DNA from: Chryseobacterium sp.
GTDB taxonomy: Bacteria; Bacteroidota; Bacteroidia; Flavobacteriales; Weeksellaceae
Assembly (NCBI RefSeq): GCF_008014695.1
Contig: NZ_VOXE01000003.1
Coordinates: forward strand, 62,001 to 126,000
DNA length: 64,000 bases
Direction of reading: 5' to 3'
A program made the translations under genes and the position numbers. Positions 26,092 through 35,319 of the stretch are shown one piece after another. The notes beneath the pieces were generated by a model that worked only from the letters and a program-made list of their open reading frames with translations, was not told where the DNA came from and made no database searches. The stretch's first letter is position 1. Each line of letters opens with the position of its first letter.

Positions 26092-26326
26092 AAGATTCGA
26101 TTGAATTAGAATTTAAATATTTGGGCAATTTGCGATCACTCAAAATTCAGTGCAGCAAAAATAACAATTATTACGGACTTTTTTTAGATGAGCAAGTTAC
26201 CGTCCTTCACCTTCATCTGAAAAATTTCAGCGCAGTTAAAAAGTATAAACATTTTTTAGTTATTTTTGATTTCTAACAGAAGTGGTTTCATTCCTAGAAA
26301 GAAACGCGCCTAAATAATTTAAAATA

Positions 26327-26617
26327 ATGATAAAGAATGTGATGGCCGCCACCTGCGGAATAACCCTGTTTTTAATTTCATGCACCCCGAAAGTGACGAC
26401 GGTTACGACTGTGAACACCAATACTTCAGACAAACTGGCTCAGGGGAAAACCATTTTCGATAATTCCTGCAAACGTTGTCATGATCTGCCGAATCCAGCA
26501 GACCATTCTGCACAGGACTGGGTGGGAATTTTGAACAGAATGGCCCCAAAGGCAAAACTGAGTGACGAGCAGCATCAGCTGGTCTATGATTTTGTGGCAG
26601 CAGGAGCTAAAAAGTGA
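26327..26617 (+). CDS. Small cytochrome c lipoprotein
   Basis: A 96-residue protein with a lipobox LISC (C19), so it is membrane-anchored and faces the periplasm. A single heme c site is CKRCH (48-52), and the methionine in NRMAPK is the likely second heme ligand. It carries electrons or serves as a redox partner. No oxidase or reductase genes are nearby, so its partner is unknown. Confidence 0.88.
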   Translation: MIKNVMAATCGITLFLISCTPKVTTVTTVNTNTSDKLAQGKTIFDNSCKRCHDLPNPADHSAQDWVGILNRMAPKAKLSDEQHQLVYDFVAAGAKK

Positions 26618-26725
26618 TGGTATCGAATTCTGATGAATTTAAAAGTGTGCCGAACGCTTAAAAATTAAACACTCTTTCTTTTTATGATTCTCCTTTTTGG
26701 TTTCAGGAGTTAATATTTGTGATGC

Positions 26726-26780
26726 GATCCTATATGGATCCTATAAGGATTCTATATGCAACCTATATCCTCCTCGGATG
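26726..26780 (+). repeat. Short 11-bp tandem repeat
   Basis: Four imperfect 11-base units run from 26726 to 26769: GATCCTATATG, GATCCTATAAG, GATTCTATATG, CAACCTATATC, with a degenerate fifth (CTCCTCGGATG) to 26780. The region between the cytochrome gene and the yifB gene (275 bases) contains no convincing gene. It may be a protein-binding cluster or a slippage product. Confidence 0.55.
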
Positions 26781-26892
26781 GATTTTCCAAGGCTTAAATG
26801 GACGGTAAGAAAGTTAAACAGCAGTTGGATTTTTTGGAAAAATTTGTTTTCTAGTTGGATTTTCACGGAAAAAAAATCCGGAATCAGACCGC

Positions 26893-28428
26893 TCATACAT
26901 TCCAGAATTCCCGGTCCAGACTTCGGTATTGGATGGCTTCTGAAATATGTTCGGAATTGATTTTTTCTGAATCTTCCAGATCGGCAATGGTTCTGGAAAC
27001 TTTCAGGATCCTGTCGTACGCTCTGGCTGAAAGGTTGAGTTTTTCCATCGCTGTTTTGATGAGATTTTTCGAAGTTTCATCGAGCTCGCAGAATTTTTCG
27101 ATTTCTTTCGGACCCATCTGAGCGTTATAACTCATTTCCAAATCCTGATACCTTTCTGTCTGCTTTTCACGCGCCTTCAGAACCCGCTGTCTGATGGCCT
27201 CACTCTGCTCTCCTTTCCTCCGGTCAGAAAGCTGCTCAAATTCCACTTTCTGGACTTCAATATGGATATCGATCCTGTCCAGAAGCGGTCCCGAAAGCTT
27301 GTTCATATAGCGCTGCATCTCCAAGGCGGAAGAAGTATTGTTCGGATCATCGGGAAAATATCCGCTCGGACTAGGATTCATACTCGCAATCAGCATAAAA
27401 CTTGCCGGGTAGTTCACCGAGAATTTTGCACGGGAAATGGTAACTTCACGGTCTTCGAGCGGCTGCCGCATCACTTCGAGCACCGTTCTTTTAAATTCCG
27501 GCATCTCATCCAGAAACAGAACCCCGTTGTGCGCCAGAGAAATTTCTCCGGGCTGCGGATAACTTCCGCCACCAACCAGAGCCACATCTGAAATCGTATG
27601 ATGTGGACTTCGGAAAGGACGAATGGTCATAAGCGAGGTTTCCGTTCCGATTTTTCCGGCTACAGAATGAATTTTTGTTGTTTCCAGCGCTTCTTTAAGG
27701 GTTAGGGGCGGCAAAATACTCGGAACTCTTTTGGCGAGCATGGTTTTCCCGCTTCCTGGCGGGCCGATGAGAATAATGTTGTGTCCGCCAGCTGCTGCGA
27801 CTTCCATGGCACGTTTTGCAGTTTCCTGACCTTTGACTTCAGAAAAATCAAAAGGGAAATAGTTGATTCTATCCTGAAATTCTTTTCTCGTATCAATTTC
27901 CGTTCTTTCCAGTGGAATTCCTTCATTAAAAAAATCAATGACTTCCTTAATATTTTCAACACCATACACTTCAAGGCTATTCACGATGGCGGCTTCCCGC
28001 GTATTCTGTTTTGGCAGAATGATGCCTTTGAAACCGTCTTCCCGCGCTTTTATAGCAATGGGAAGCACCCCCTTTATCGGCTGAAGGCTGCCGTCTAGCG
28101 ACAATTCGCCCATAATGATATAGTCTCCGATATTTTCTGCAACAATCTGATCAGAAGCCACCAAAATTCCGAGCGCAATGCTTAAATCATAAGCGGATCC
28201 CTCTTTTCTGAGGTCGGCAGGAGCCATATTGATCGTGATTTTTTTTCCGGGAATTTTAAAACCGCCATTTTTGAGTGCAGCAGAAATCCGGTAACTGCTT
28301 TCCTTAATGGCATTATCAGGCAGACCAACCAAATGATAGCCTACTCCTGCAGTATCAACATTCACCTCTATGGTGATGATCTGAGCAGAAACTCCGTGAA
28401 TGGCACTTCCGTAGATTTTGACCAACAT
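26893..28428 (-). CDS. comM: YifB/ComM family Mg-chelatase-like AAA ATPase
   Basis: A 511-residue protein with an N-terminal Lon-like ring fold (about 1-170), then an AAA ATPase with Walker A GPPGSGKTMLAKR and a DEMPEF-type Walker B (LDEMPEFKR), and a C-terminal Mg-chelatase domain. In naturally competent bacteria ComM is a helicase that extends recombination of incoming DNA. Here it may serve transformation or recombination generally; no competence genes are near. It is convergent with the cytochrome gene. Confidence 0.92.
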   Translation of the reverse strand: MLVKIYGSAIHGVSAQIITIEVNVDTAGVGYHLVGLPDNAIKESSYRISAALKNGGFKIPGKKITINMAPADLRKEGSAYDLSIALGILVASDQIVAENIGDYIIMGELSLDGSLQPIKGVLPIAIKAREDGFKGIILPKQNTREAAIVNSLEVYGVENIKEVIDFFNEGIPLERTEIDTRKEFQDRINYFPFDFSEVKGQETAKRAMEVAAAGGHNIILIGPPGSGKTMLAKRVPSILPPLTLKEALETTKIHSVAGKIGTETSLMTIRPFRSPHHTISDVALVGGGSYPQPGEISLAHNGVLFLDEMPEFKRTVLEVMRQPLEDREVTISRAKFSVNYPASFMLIASMNPSPSGYFPDDPNNTSSALEMQRYMNKLSGPLLDRIDIHIEVQKVEFEQLSDRRKGEQSEAIRQRVLKAREKQTERYQDLEMSYNAQMGPKEIEKFCELDETSKNLIKTAMEKLNLSARAYDRILKVSRTIADLEDSEKINSEHISEAIQYRSLDREFWNV

Positions 28429-28522
28429 TCCGGGTTATTTTGATGAGTAAATTTAAAAAATTTCTTTTATTTGAATGACATTTTTACTTTTACACCTGCT
28501 AAACATTAATTTTGTCTGAAAT

Positions 28523-29035
28523 ATGAATCTGGAATATATAAAATCACATCTTGAAGCGTACCGGGCGAATGACCAGATTCTGGATGCGGCAGCGTTTCTC
28601 ATCAGAAATTTCGGACTTGATCACGAGAATTTCGGTGGTTTTGGATTTCGCGAAGAACTTTCATCAAAATCATTACTGCTGACCGCAGAAGGCAGGCTCG
28701 GCGAACAACAGAAAGTCATGATTCCCAAAAACCTTTTTGATTTCGATTTGGTTCTAGTAGCGAATATGATGGCGCACGAAATGCTGCATGTGCGCCAGAA
28801 AGCTCCCGGAAATGTGGTGGAGGATAAAAATGAAAGGGAATTTCAGGCGTACTATGAAATGATGTTCCATGAAATCTTTCCGCAGATTCCTGAGGCTTCC
28901 GACTTCCATAAAAAACAGTTCGGCGAAAAAGCGCTTGAATATTACCGCAGGATGGGTGAAAATTCTGTCCTTCAGAAAAAATATGCTGAAAGCAAACTCA
29001 AAACAGAAAATTTAATCAATTCTTTACCAAAATGA
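28523..29035 (+). CDS. Uncharacterised HExxH-containing protein
   Basis: A 170-residue cytoplasmic protein. HEMLH at 85-89 matches the HExxH zinc motif and is followed by glutamates in EREFQAY that could supply a third ligand, in a layout reminiscent of SprT or minimal gluzincin-like folds. I recognise no named family. The last four bases overlap the start of the tRNA-binding protein gene (ATGA), so the two are coupled, and an exonuclease gene follows. This suggests nucleic-acid or translation quality control, by inference only. Confidence 0.78.
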   Translation: MNLEYIKSHLEAYRANDQILDAAAFLIRNFGLDHENFGGFGFREELSSKSLLLTAEGRLGEQQKVMIPKNLFDFDLVLVANMMAHEMLHVRQKAPGNVVEDKNEREFQAYYEMMFHEIFPQIPEASDFHKKQFGEKALEYYRRMGENSVLQKKYAESKLKTENLINSLPK

Positions 29036-29373
29036 CAAAACCTGAAATATCCTGGAGCGATTTTGAAAAAATAGATCTCAGAAGCGGAACCATCATTTCC
29101 GCTAAAGATTTCCTGGAAGCCCGAAACCCATCTTACAAACTGGAAATTGATTTTGGGGACCTCGGAATTAAAAAATCTTCCGCGCAAATCACCGAACTTT
29201 ATTCAAAAGAAGCTTTGACCGGGATGCAGATTCTGGCTGTCGTGAACTTTCCGAAAAAACAGATCGCCAATTTTTTCAGCGAATGTCTGGTTCTGGGTGT
29301 TTATGGGGAAAACAAAGAGGTGACGCTTTTAACCACTTCTTTACCGGTGAAAAATGGGCTTGAAGTTGGATAA
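29032..29373 (+). CDS. tRNA-binding domain protein, CsaA-like
   Basis: A 113-residue single-domain OB-fold protein of the CsaA/EMAP-II type: DFEKIDLRSGTIISAKD, then NPSYKLEIDFGDLGIKKSSAQI and VVNFPKKQIANFFSECLVLG. These domains bind tRNA and in CsaA also have chaperone activity. It overlaps the preceding HEMLH gene by four bases and is followed after 41 bases by an exonuclease gene. The name csaA fits the closest family but is not certain, so the symbol is left out. Confidence 0.85.
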   Translation: MTKPEISWSDFEKIDLRSGTIISAKDFLEARNPSYKLEIDFGDLGIKKSSAQITELYSKEALTGMQILAVVNFPKKQIANFFSECLVLGVYGENKEVTLLTTSLPVKNGLEVG

Positions 29374-29414
29374 TTTATTAACTTCGTTTTACAAATCCTT
29401 AATTTCCGTTTAAG

Positions 29415-30113
29415 ATGATCCAGCAAATCCCTTTAGAAAAAGTCCTCTTCCTCGACATTGAAACGGTACCGCAATCGGGGAAGTGGGAAGATTTGAATGA
29501 AACCGACCAGTATCTCTGGGACAAGAAAACCAGAATGCAGCGCAAAGAAGATTTTACGGCCGAAGAATTTTACGGTGAAAGAGGCGGAATTATGGCGGAA
29601 TTCGGTAAGATCATCTGTATTTCGGTTGGAATACTCGAGAAGAGTGAAAAACTGATGATCAGAAGTTTTTTTGGAGACGATGAAAAAATGCTTCTGCAGG
29701 AATTCGGAGAAATCTTCAACCGCCCGAAACTCCGCGATGTTATTCTCTGCGCGCACAACGGAAAGGAATTTGACTTCCCTTGGATTGCCAGACGTTTTCT
29801 CATTAACGGAATGCAGCCACCGAAACCGTTTCAGATGTTCGGTAAAAAACCTTGGGAAATCCCGCATCTCGACACGATGGAACTCTGGAAATTCGGGGAT
29901 TACAAATCATTCATTTCACTGGAACTTTTGGCGCATGTTTTCGGAATTCCTACGCCGAAAGATGACATCGACGGCTCTATGGTTTCGTCGATCTATCATA
30001 TAGAAAAAGACTTATTTAGAATAGTTCAATATTGTGAAAAAGATGTCTTAACTTTGGCAAACGTTTTCAGGCGTCTCCGTCAGGAAGAATTACTGGAACG
30101 AAAATCTGATTAA
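29415..30113 (+). CDS. DEDD-type 3'-5' exonuclease
   Basis: A 232-residue ribonuclease-H-like exonuclease of the PolB-exonuclease-like group. Exo I is DIET (D14, E16), Exo II lies in CAHNGKEFDFPW, and Exo III has YCEKDVLTL, ending with an aspartate. It would trim single-stranded nucleic acid 3'-5' with two metal ions. There is no polymerase domain. It probably belongs with the preceding tRNA-binding gene. The SufT-like gene starts 56 bases on. Confidence 0.88.
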   Translation: MIQQIPLEKVLFLDIETVPQSGKWEDLNETDQYLWDKKTRMQRKEDFTAEEFYGERGGIMAEFGKIICISVGILEKSEKLMIRSFFGDDEKMLLQEFGEIFNRPKLRDVILCAHNGKEFDFPWIARRFLINGMQPPKPFQMFGKKPWEIPHLDTMELWKFGDYKSFISLELLAHVFGIPTPKDDIDGSMVSSIYHIEKDLFRIVQYCEKDVLTLANVFRRLRQEELLERKSD

Positions 30114-30168
30114 TTTAAAGAAAAGAACCTGTTCACTAAAGTGAATTTGGTATGAAAAAACAAAAAAA

Positions 30169-30495
30169 ATGGCTTTTACCGACGACCAAATTGCCGACAT
30201 CGGCGAAAATATCATCAAAAACTTAAAAACGGTCTACGATCCCGAGATCCCGGTTGACATTTATGAACTCGGACTTATTTATGATGTGCAGATTTCTGAG
30301 GAAGGCGAAGTGAAAGTAATCATGACTCTAACCACACCAAACTGTCCGGTTGCTGAAAGTTTACCTGCTGAAGTCCGGGAAAGAATCGCTGAAGTGGAAG
30401 GCGTAAAAAATGTAGATCTGGAACTTACTTTCGAACCATCATGGAACAAGGACATGATGAGCGAAGAGGCCCGTTTTGAGTTGGGAATGGTTTAA
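30169..30495 (+). CDS. Iron-sulfur assembly protein, DUF59 (SufT-like)
   Basis: A 108-residue MIP18-family protein. The core motif VYDPEIPVDIYELGLIYDV and the cysteine segment TTPNCPVAESLP identify the family. Bacterial SufT helps mature iron-sulfur proteins, usually beside suf genes; here no other suf gene is in view, so the link to that pathway rests on family alone. Its 3' end faces the OsmC gene with five bases between. Confidence 0.9.
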   Translation: MAFTDDQIADIGENIIKNLKTVYDPEIPVDIYELGLIYDVQISEEGEVKVIMTLTTPNCPVAESLPAEVRERIAEVEGVKNVDLELTFEPSWNKDMMSEEARFELGMV

Positions 30496-30500
30496 TTATC

Positions 30501-30902
30501 CTATTTATAATTAAAACTGACGGTTTTTTTCACATCAGGATGTAGAGAAAGCGCAACCGGACAGTTCAGTGCCGTTTCCTTTATAAATTCTTTTTCATCC
30601 TCTGAAAAATTTCCTTTAAAATAAAGGTCACAGACAATTTCCCCGATTTTTCTCGGCTTTGGATTCATGATTTTCTGAAGCTCCGCATACGATCCGTCAA
30701 TAACAATTCCTTTATCTTTTCCCAGGATCGCGACTGTTGTCAGCATACACTGCGCCAGCGAAGTTGCACAGAGATCTGTGGGTGAAAAAGCGGCTCCTTT
30801 CCCGTGATTATCGGTAGGTGCGTCGGTTAAAATGACGTTTCCTGACTGTACATGTTCAGATTCGCAGCGCAGATCGCCGAGGTAGGTTATTTTTGAAGTC
30901 AT
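30501..30902 (-). CDS. OsmC family protein
   Basis: A 133-residue OsmC/Ohr-fold protein. The paired cysteines are visible in DLCATSLAQCML and in ALNCPVALSLHP; the second matches the reactive cysteine of OsmC proteins that reduce organic peroxides. Its YhfA-like spacing suggests either peroxide defence or a scaffold role. It is on the minus strand just after the HMG-CoA-lyase-like gene, with a nine-base gap, so the two are likely cotranscribed. Confidence 0.88.
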   Translation of the reverse strand: MTSKITYLGDLRCESEHVQSGNVILTDAPTDNHGKGAAFSPTDLCATSLAQCMLTTVAILGKDKGIVIDGSYAELQKIMNPKPRKIGEIVCDLYFKGNFSEDEKEFIKETALNCPVALSLHPDVKKTVSFNYK

Positions 30903-30911
30903 GATGGATGT

Positions 30912-31760
30912 TTAAAAATGAAAAATATCTTTCGCCTGGTTGTAAGCACTTTCAAAGTTAAGCAGATTCAGCGAATGGTTAATCTTTTCTGTCGCCATAA
31001 AGTTGATCACCTGTTCCGTCGGCATATTTCCTACCAGATCATCCTTCGCCATCGGGCAGCCGCCAATTCCTTTAATGGCCGAATCAAATCTTCTGCAGCC
31101 TTTGTCGTATGCTGATTTGAGTTTTCGGTAAGAATCTTCGTACCGGTTGTGAAAATGCGCTCCGAAGTCGATCTCAGGATATTTTGCCGGAATTTTTTCA
31201 AAAAGAACTTCAATACTCGCGGTATCAGCAACACCGGTTGTGTCTGAAAGCAAGATGTTTTTTATCCCGATTTCACTGAAACGGTTCGTCCAGAAATCCA
31301 CTTCCTGCCAGTCCCATTTCTCTCCGTAAGGATTGCCGAAAGCCATTGAAAAATATATATTCAGTTGCTTATTCTGACTTCCTGTAAGTTCAAATATCCT
31401 CAGGATATCCTGAAAAGCCTCCTCCTGATTTTTATTCGTGTTGCGGTACTGAAAAGTTTCGGAAATCGAAAAAGGAAAACCCAGAATATCGACATTCTGA
31501 TGTTCAAGCGCTTTTTCGGCGCCACGGAAATTGGCCACAATCACAGAAAGTTTCGTGTCTGAAAGCGTTTTGTCAATTTCATCAATCACCTGCCCGGAAT
31601 CTGCCATTTGCGGAATGGCTTTTGGGGAGACAAAACTTCCGCAATCCAGCACATCGAAACCCACTTCCATCAAGGCATTGATATAGTCGATTTTCTGTTG
31701 GGTCGGAATCATTTCATTCCAGCCTTGCATGGCATCTCGCGGACATTCGGTTAAAAACAT
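30912..31760 (-). CDS. Hydroxymethylglutaryl-CoA lyase-like enzyme
   Basis: A TIM-barrel pyruvate-carboxylase-like lyase of 282 residues. PRDAMQGW near the start has the catalytic arginine and aspartate, HFHNRYED has the metal-binding histidines, and GIGGCPMAKDDLVGN has the signature cysteine of HMG-CoA lyase. It would split HMG-CoA to acetoacetate and acetyl-CoA in leucine breakdown. I chose the ATG at 31760 (MFLTECPRD); an ATG at 31790 would add ten residues. Other leucine genes are not nearby, though enoyl-CoA hydratase lies at 834. Confidence 0.88.
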   Translation of the reverse strand: MFLTECPRDAMQGWNEMIPTQQKIDYINALMEVGFDVLDCGSFVSPKAIPQMADSGQVIDEIDKTLSDTKLSVIVANFRGAEKALEHQNVDILGFPFSISETFQYRNTNKNQEEAFQDILRIFELTGSQNKQLNIYFSMAFGNPYGEKWDWQEVDFWTNRFSEIGIKNILLSDTTGVADTASIEVLFEKIPAKYPEIDFGAHFHNRYEDSYRKLKSAYDKGCRRFDSAIKGIGGCPMAKDDLVGNMPTEQVINFMATEKINHSLNLLNFESAYNQAKDIFHF

Positions 31761-31916
31761 TTTGGTTTTTGATTTTCTCAAAGATAGCAAAACTTTAAAA
31801 AATAATATAGAAAGGCACAGCTGAAATAATTATTTGAGTATTAATCAGTTGACCTCTTCCCTGATGTACAGCTAAAAATAAGCTTCTCCTTTTATCCTTA
31901 CCTCCACCGAAAATTT

Positions 31917-31924
31917 TAACTTTG
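31917..31924 (+). promoter_or_regulatory. Candidate -7 element of pepT
   Basis: TAACTTTG fits TAnnTTTG. The predicted transcript start (near 31930) lies about ten bases before the ATG at 31940, which excludes the in-frame TTG at 31922 as start. The -33 region is weak. Confidence 0.45.
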
Positions 31925-31939
31925 TTAAAATTTTATTTT

Positions 31940-33196
31940 ATGCAGACAATTGAATTCAGCCAGGAATGGAAAACAAAACTGTTGAACCGTTTCCTTTCTT
32001 ACGTTAAAATTTATTCAACCAGCGATCCCGAAAGCGAAGCCACTCCGTCTACAGAAAGACAGTGGGATATTGCCAAATATATTTTTGAAGAGCTGAAAGC
32101 ATTGGGTTTAAGCGATGTAAAACTCGACGGTAACGGTTATATTTATGCCTACGTTCCTTCAAATACAGAAAATGACAGTGAACCGGTTGTAGGATTTATT
32201 TCCCATTATGACACTTCGCCGGATTTCAGCGGCGAGAATGTAAATCCTCAGATTTGGAAAGAGTATAACGGCGAAGATCTTGTTTTGAACAAAGAAACAG
32301 GATTCACGCTTTCTTCTTCAAAATTCAAAAGCCTTAAAGATTATATCGGAAAAACGCTGATTACGACCGACGGAACCACACTTCTCGGTGCCGATGACAA
32401 AGCCGGTTTGGCGGAAATCGTTACCGCCGCAGAATATCTTCTCGCACATCCGGAAATCAAACATGGGAAAATTGCCATAGGTTTTACTCCTGACGAAGAA
32501 ATCGGCCGCGGTGCACATAAATTTGATGTGAAAAACTTCGGTGCCGACTGGGCGTATACGATGGATGGTGGTGTAGTGGGCGAACTCGAATACGAAAATT
32601 TCAACGCTGCAGGTGCAGTTGTAAAAATCCACGGATTGAGTGTTCACCCTGGTTATGCATTCGGACAGATGGTGAATGCAAGTCTTCTGGCGGCTGAATT
32701 TATAAAAATGCTTCCGGAAAACGAAACGCCTTCCACCACAAAAGGCTTTGACGGGTTTTATCACCTGACCGATTTAAAATCAGATGTTTCTGAAGGGAAA
32801 ATTCAATATATCATCCGGGACCACGATGAAGAAAAATTTGAAGCCAGAAAAAAATTCATGATCGATAAAGTAGCGGAATTCAACGAAAAATTTGGAGAAG
32901 GTACCGCTGAAATTGAGATCAAGGAGCAGTACCGCAACATGAAACAGCAGTTTGAAGGCAAAATGCACATTGTGGATCTTGCTGAACAGGCGATGAAAGA
33001 GGCGAATATTGAACCGAAAATAAAAGCCATCCGCGGTGGTACCGACGGTGCACAGCTTTCTTATATGGGATTGCCTTGCCCGAATATTTTTGCCGGCGGC
33101 CTGAATTTTCACGGACCTTACGAATATGTAGCGCTCGAAAGCATGGAAAAGGCAGTTGAAGTGATCATCAATATTGCAAAAGCGAAAAAAAGCTGA
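31940..33196 (+). CDS. pepT: Tripeptide aminopeptidase (peptidase T)
   Basis: A cytoplasmic M20 peptidase of 418 residues that removes the N-terminal residue of tripeptides. Zinc-binding residues are in HYDTSPDFSG, GADDKAGLAEIV (bridging Asp) and EEIGRG (catalytic Glu), with DGGVVGELEYENF downstream. The start is the ATG at 31940 (MQTIEFSQEW): a -7 element overlaps the upstream TTG. The gap behind it (33197-33370) holds only a perfect 12-base palindrome TCCGTTAACGGA at 33292-33303. Confidence 0.95.
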   Translation: MQTIEFSQEWKTKLLNRFLSYVKIYSTSDPESEATPSTERQWDIAKYIFEELKALGLSDVKLDGNGYIYAYVPSNTENDSEPVVGFISHYDTSPDFSGENVNPQIWKEYNGEDLVLNKETGFTLSSSKFKSLKDYIGKTLITTDGTTLLGADDKAGLAEIVTAAEYLLAHPEIKHGKIAIGFTPDEEIGRGAHKFDVKNFGADWAYTMDGGVVGELEYENFNAAGAVVKIHGLSVHPGYAFGQMVNASLLAAEFIKMLPENETPSTTKGFDGFYHLTDLKSDVSEGKIQYIIRDHDEEKFEARKKFMIDKVAEFNEKFGEGTAEIEIKEQYRNMKQQFEGKMHIVDLAEQAMKEANIEPKIKAIRGGTDGAQLSYMGLPCPNIFAGGLNFHGPYEYVALESMEKAVEVIINIAKAKKS

Positions 33197-33370
33197 TAAA
33201 ATTCACTGATAATCACTCAAATTATAAATTTCAACGAAGTGGAGCATCTTTTTTTCTGAGGTCTTCACTTCTTTGTTTTCAGAATTAAACTTCCGTTAAC
33301 GGACTTTTGAAAAATTAAATTTAAATTCATCTGCATTTCAATACGAACAATTAACTTTGAAAAAACTTTA

Positions 33371-34216
33371 ATGGAAAAACGCAATGTAGAAATCGTTGTT
33401 CTTTCAGATATCCATTTGGCGACGTACGGCTGTCACGCCTCGGAACTGGTGGCTTATCTGAAAAGCATCAATCCGAAGCTGCTGATTCTGAACGGCGACA
33501 TCATCGATGGCTGGGCTTTTTCCAAAAAGTACTTCCCCAATTCGCATATGGCGGTTCTGAGTGAATTCTTCAGGATGATGAAAAGCGAAACCCAGATCAT
33601 TTACATTACCGGAAACCACGACGAATTTCTGAGAAAATATTCAGACCTCACGATGGGAAACCTCTTCCTGACCGATAAATACCTGCTGGAAATCAACGGT
33701 AAAAAACACTGGCTGTTTCATGGCGATATTTTCGATAATACGACCAAAGGCGGCGCAAAATTCATCGCGAAAATCGGCGGGATTGGTTACGACTGGCTCA
33801 TCCTGGTGAACAGGGCAATCAACTTCCTGCTCGAAAGTATGGGTCAGAAAAAAGTTTCCCTTTCCAAAAAAATCAAGAATTCTGTTAAAAATGCAGTGAA
33901 ATTTATCGGTGATTTCGAAGAAAAAGCAATTGAACTCGCCATCGAAAACAAATACGATTTCGTGATCTGCGGGCACATTCATCAGCCTGCAGACCGGACG
34001 GTTACAACAGAAAAAGGTTCTGTGCGCTACCTGAATTCGGGTGACTGGATCGAAAATCTAAGTTATCTGGAATATGATAACGGCGAATGGAAACTCCTGT
34101 ATTTTGATGAAACCAAATTTGAGAAACCTACAATCGAGGAAAATGACATCTCTGTAAATGTGGATGAACTCATTCATCCGAATGTTTTTGCCGCTTTTGT
34201 TGGGCAGAAAGTATAA
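33371..34216 (+). CDS. Calcineurin-like phosphoesterase, LpxH-like
   Basis: A 281-residue metallophosphoesterase with all five motifs: SDIHLATYGC, NGDIIDGW, GNHDEF, HGDIFD and CGHIHQP. The order and the long helical insert around KKIKNSVKNAVKFIGDF resemble UDP-2,3-diacylglucosamine diphosphatases of the lipid A pathway in Bacteroidetes, which differ from E. coli LpxH. A different phosphoester substrate is possible. It is followed by the convergent thiL gene after eight bases. A -7-like TAACTTTG lies upstream near 33352. Confidence 0.8.
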   Translation: MEKRNVEIVVLSDIHLATYGCHASELVAYLKSINPKLLILNGDIIDGWAFSKKYFPNSHMAVLSEFFRMMKSETQIIYITGNHDEFLRKYSDLTMGNLFLTDKYLLEINGKKHWLFHGDIFDNTTKGGAKFIAKIGGIGYDWLILVNRAINFLLESMGQKKVSLSKKIKNSVKNAVKFIGDFEEKAIELAIENKYDFVICGHIHQPADRTVTTEKGSVRYLNSGDWIENLSYLEYDNGEWKLLYFDETKFEKPTIEENDISVNVDELIHPNVFAAFVGQKV

Positions 34217-34224
34217 AATTTAAA

Positions 34225-35277
34225 TTATTTCTTCAGAAAAGCATCCCAACCCTGTGCGTTCAGGGCAATCAGTTCACCGCTGCCTCTGGCCACGAGAAAA
34301 TTACCCTGTTCCAAATCCACCGCGTGGCCAATAATGCTGAAATCGGGGTGGTTTTTAATTTTTTCGAAATCCTCCGGAGAAATCGTGAAGAGCAACTCAA
34401 AATCCTCACCGCCATTCATGGCGCACATCACAGGATTCAGGTTGAGTTCATCCGCAGTGGATATCGTCAGTGAATCCATTGGTATTTTTTCTTCATAAAG
34501 TCTGAAACCTACTTTACTCTGATCAGAAAGATGCAGAATTTCAGAAGAAAGTCCGTCTGAAACATCAATCATTGAAGTCGGCATCACGTCGAGTTCTTTC
34601 AGTGTTTTTTTAATGTCGGTTCTCGCTTCCGGTTTCAGCTGTTTTTCAAGAATATAATCATAGCCTTCCATTTCAGGCTGCATATTCGGATTGGCGAGAA
34701 ATACAGAATGTTCGCGTTCCAGAATCTGGAGTCCCAAATAAGCGCCCCCCAAATCTCCGGTTACTACCAATAAATCATTCGGTTTTGCTCCGTTTCTTCT
34801 CACGATATTTTCTGAATTTTCAAGACCGATAGCGGTAATGCTCATGACCAACCCTGAAGTGGAGCTTGTTGTATCTCCGCCCACCAGATCAACTTTGTAG
34901 CGTTTACAGGCCAAAGCAATTCCTGCATAAATTTCTTCAAGCGCTTCTACCGGAAAGCGGTTGGAAATGGCCAATGAGACCAGAATCTGCGTCGGAACTG
35001 CATTCATGGCCGCAATATCGCTCAGATTCACGACCACTGCTTTGTAACCCAAATGTTTCAAAGGAACATAGCCGAGATTAAAATGAACACCTTCCGCCAA
35101 AACATCAGTCGTTACGACCACTTTTTGTCCTTTTGGATTGATGACGGCTGCATCATCCCCGATGGAAACTTCAGTAGATTCATTCTCAAAACTAAAATTT
35201 TCGGTTAAATGTTTGATCAGTCCGAATTCGCCAAAAGCGGAAATGGGAGTGAGTTGTGGAGCTTTATCTTCGAGCAT
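34225..35277 (-). CDS. thiL: Thiamine-monophosphate kinase
   Basis: Phosphorylates thiamine monophosphate to the active diphosphate. The 350-residue PurM-like protein has GDDAAVINPKGQKVVVTTDVLAEGVHF, the ATP- and magnesium-binding segment, followed by LVGGDTTSS and MIDVSDGLSSE in the usual order. No other thiamine genes are near. The upstream gene on the same strand is the thioesterase, 42 bases away. Confidence 0.95.
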   Translation of the reverse strand: MLEDKAPQLTPISAFGEFGLIKHLTENFSFENESTEVSIGDDAAVINPKGQKVVVTTDVLAEGVHFNLGYVPLKHLGYKAVVVNLSDIAAMNAVPTQILVSLAISNRFPVEALEEIYAGIALACKRYKVDLVGGDTTSSTSGLVMSITAIGLENSENIVRRNGAKPNDLLVVTGDLGGAYLGLQILEREHSVFLANPNMQPEMEGYDYILEKQLKPEARTDIKKTLKELDVMPTSMIDVSDGLSSEILHLSDQSKVGFRLYEEKIPMDSLTISTADELNLNPVMCAMNGGEDFELLFTISPEDFEKIKNHPDFSIIGHAVDLEQGNFLVARGSGELIALNAQGWDAFLKK

Positions 35278-35319
35278 GGTGATGGGTGTTTAAACGGTGT
35301 TAATGGCGAGGGTAAAAAA

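Noticed and set aside
26092-26326. An RNA gene in the gap after trpS
   Set aside because: Only a weak imperfect hairpin is seen; no tRNA cloverleaf or known RNA motif could be traced.
26726-26780. A CRISPR-like array
   Set aside because: Units are 11 bases with no spacers and no cas genes are near.
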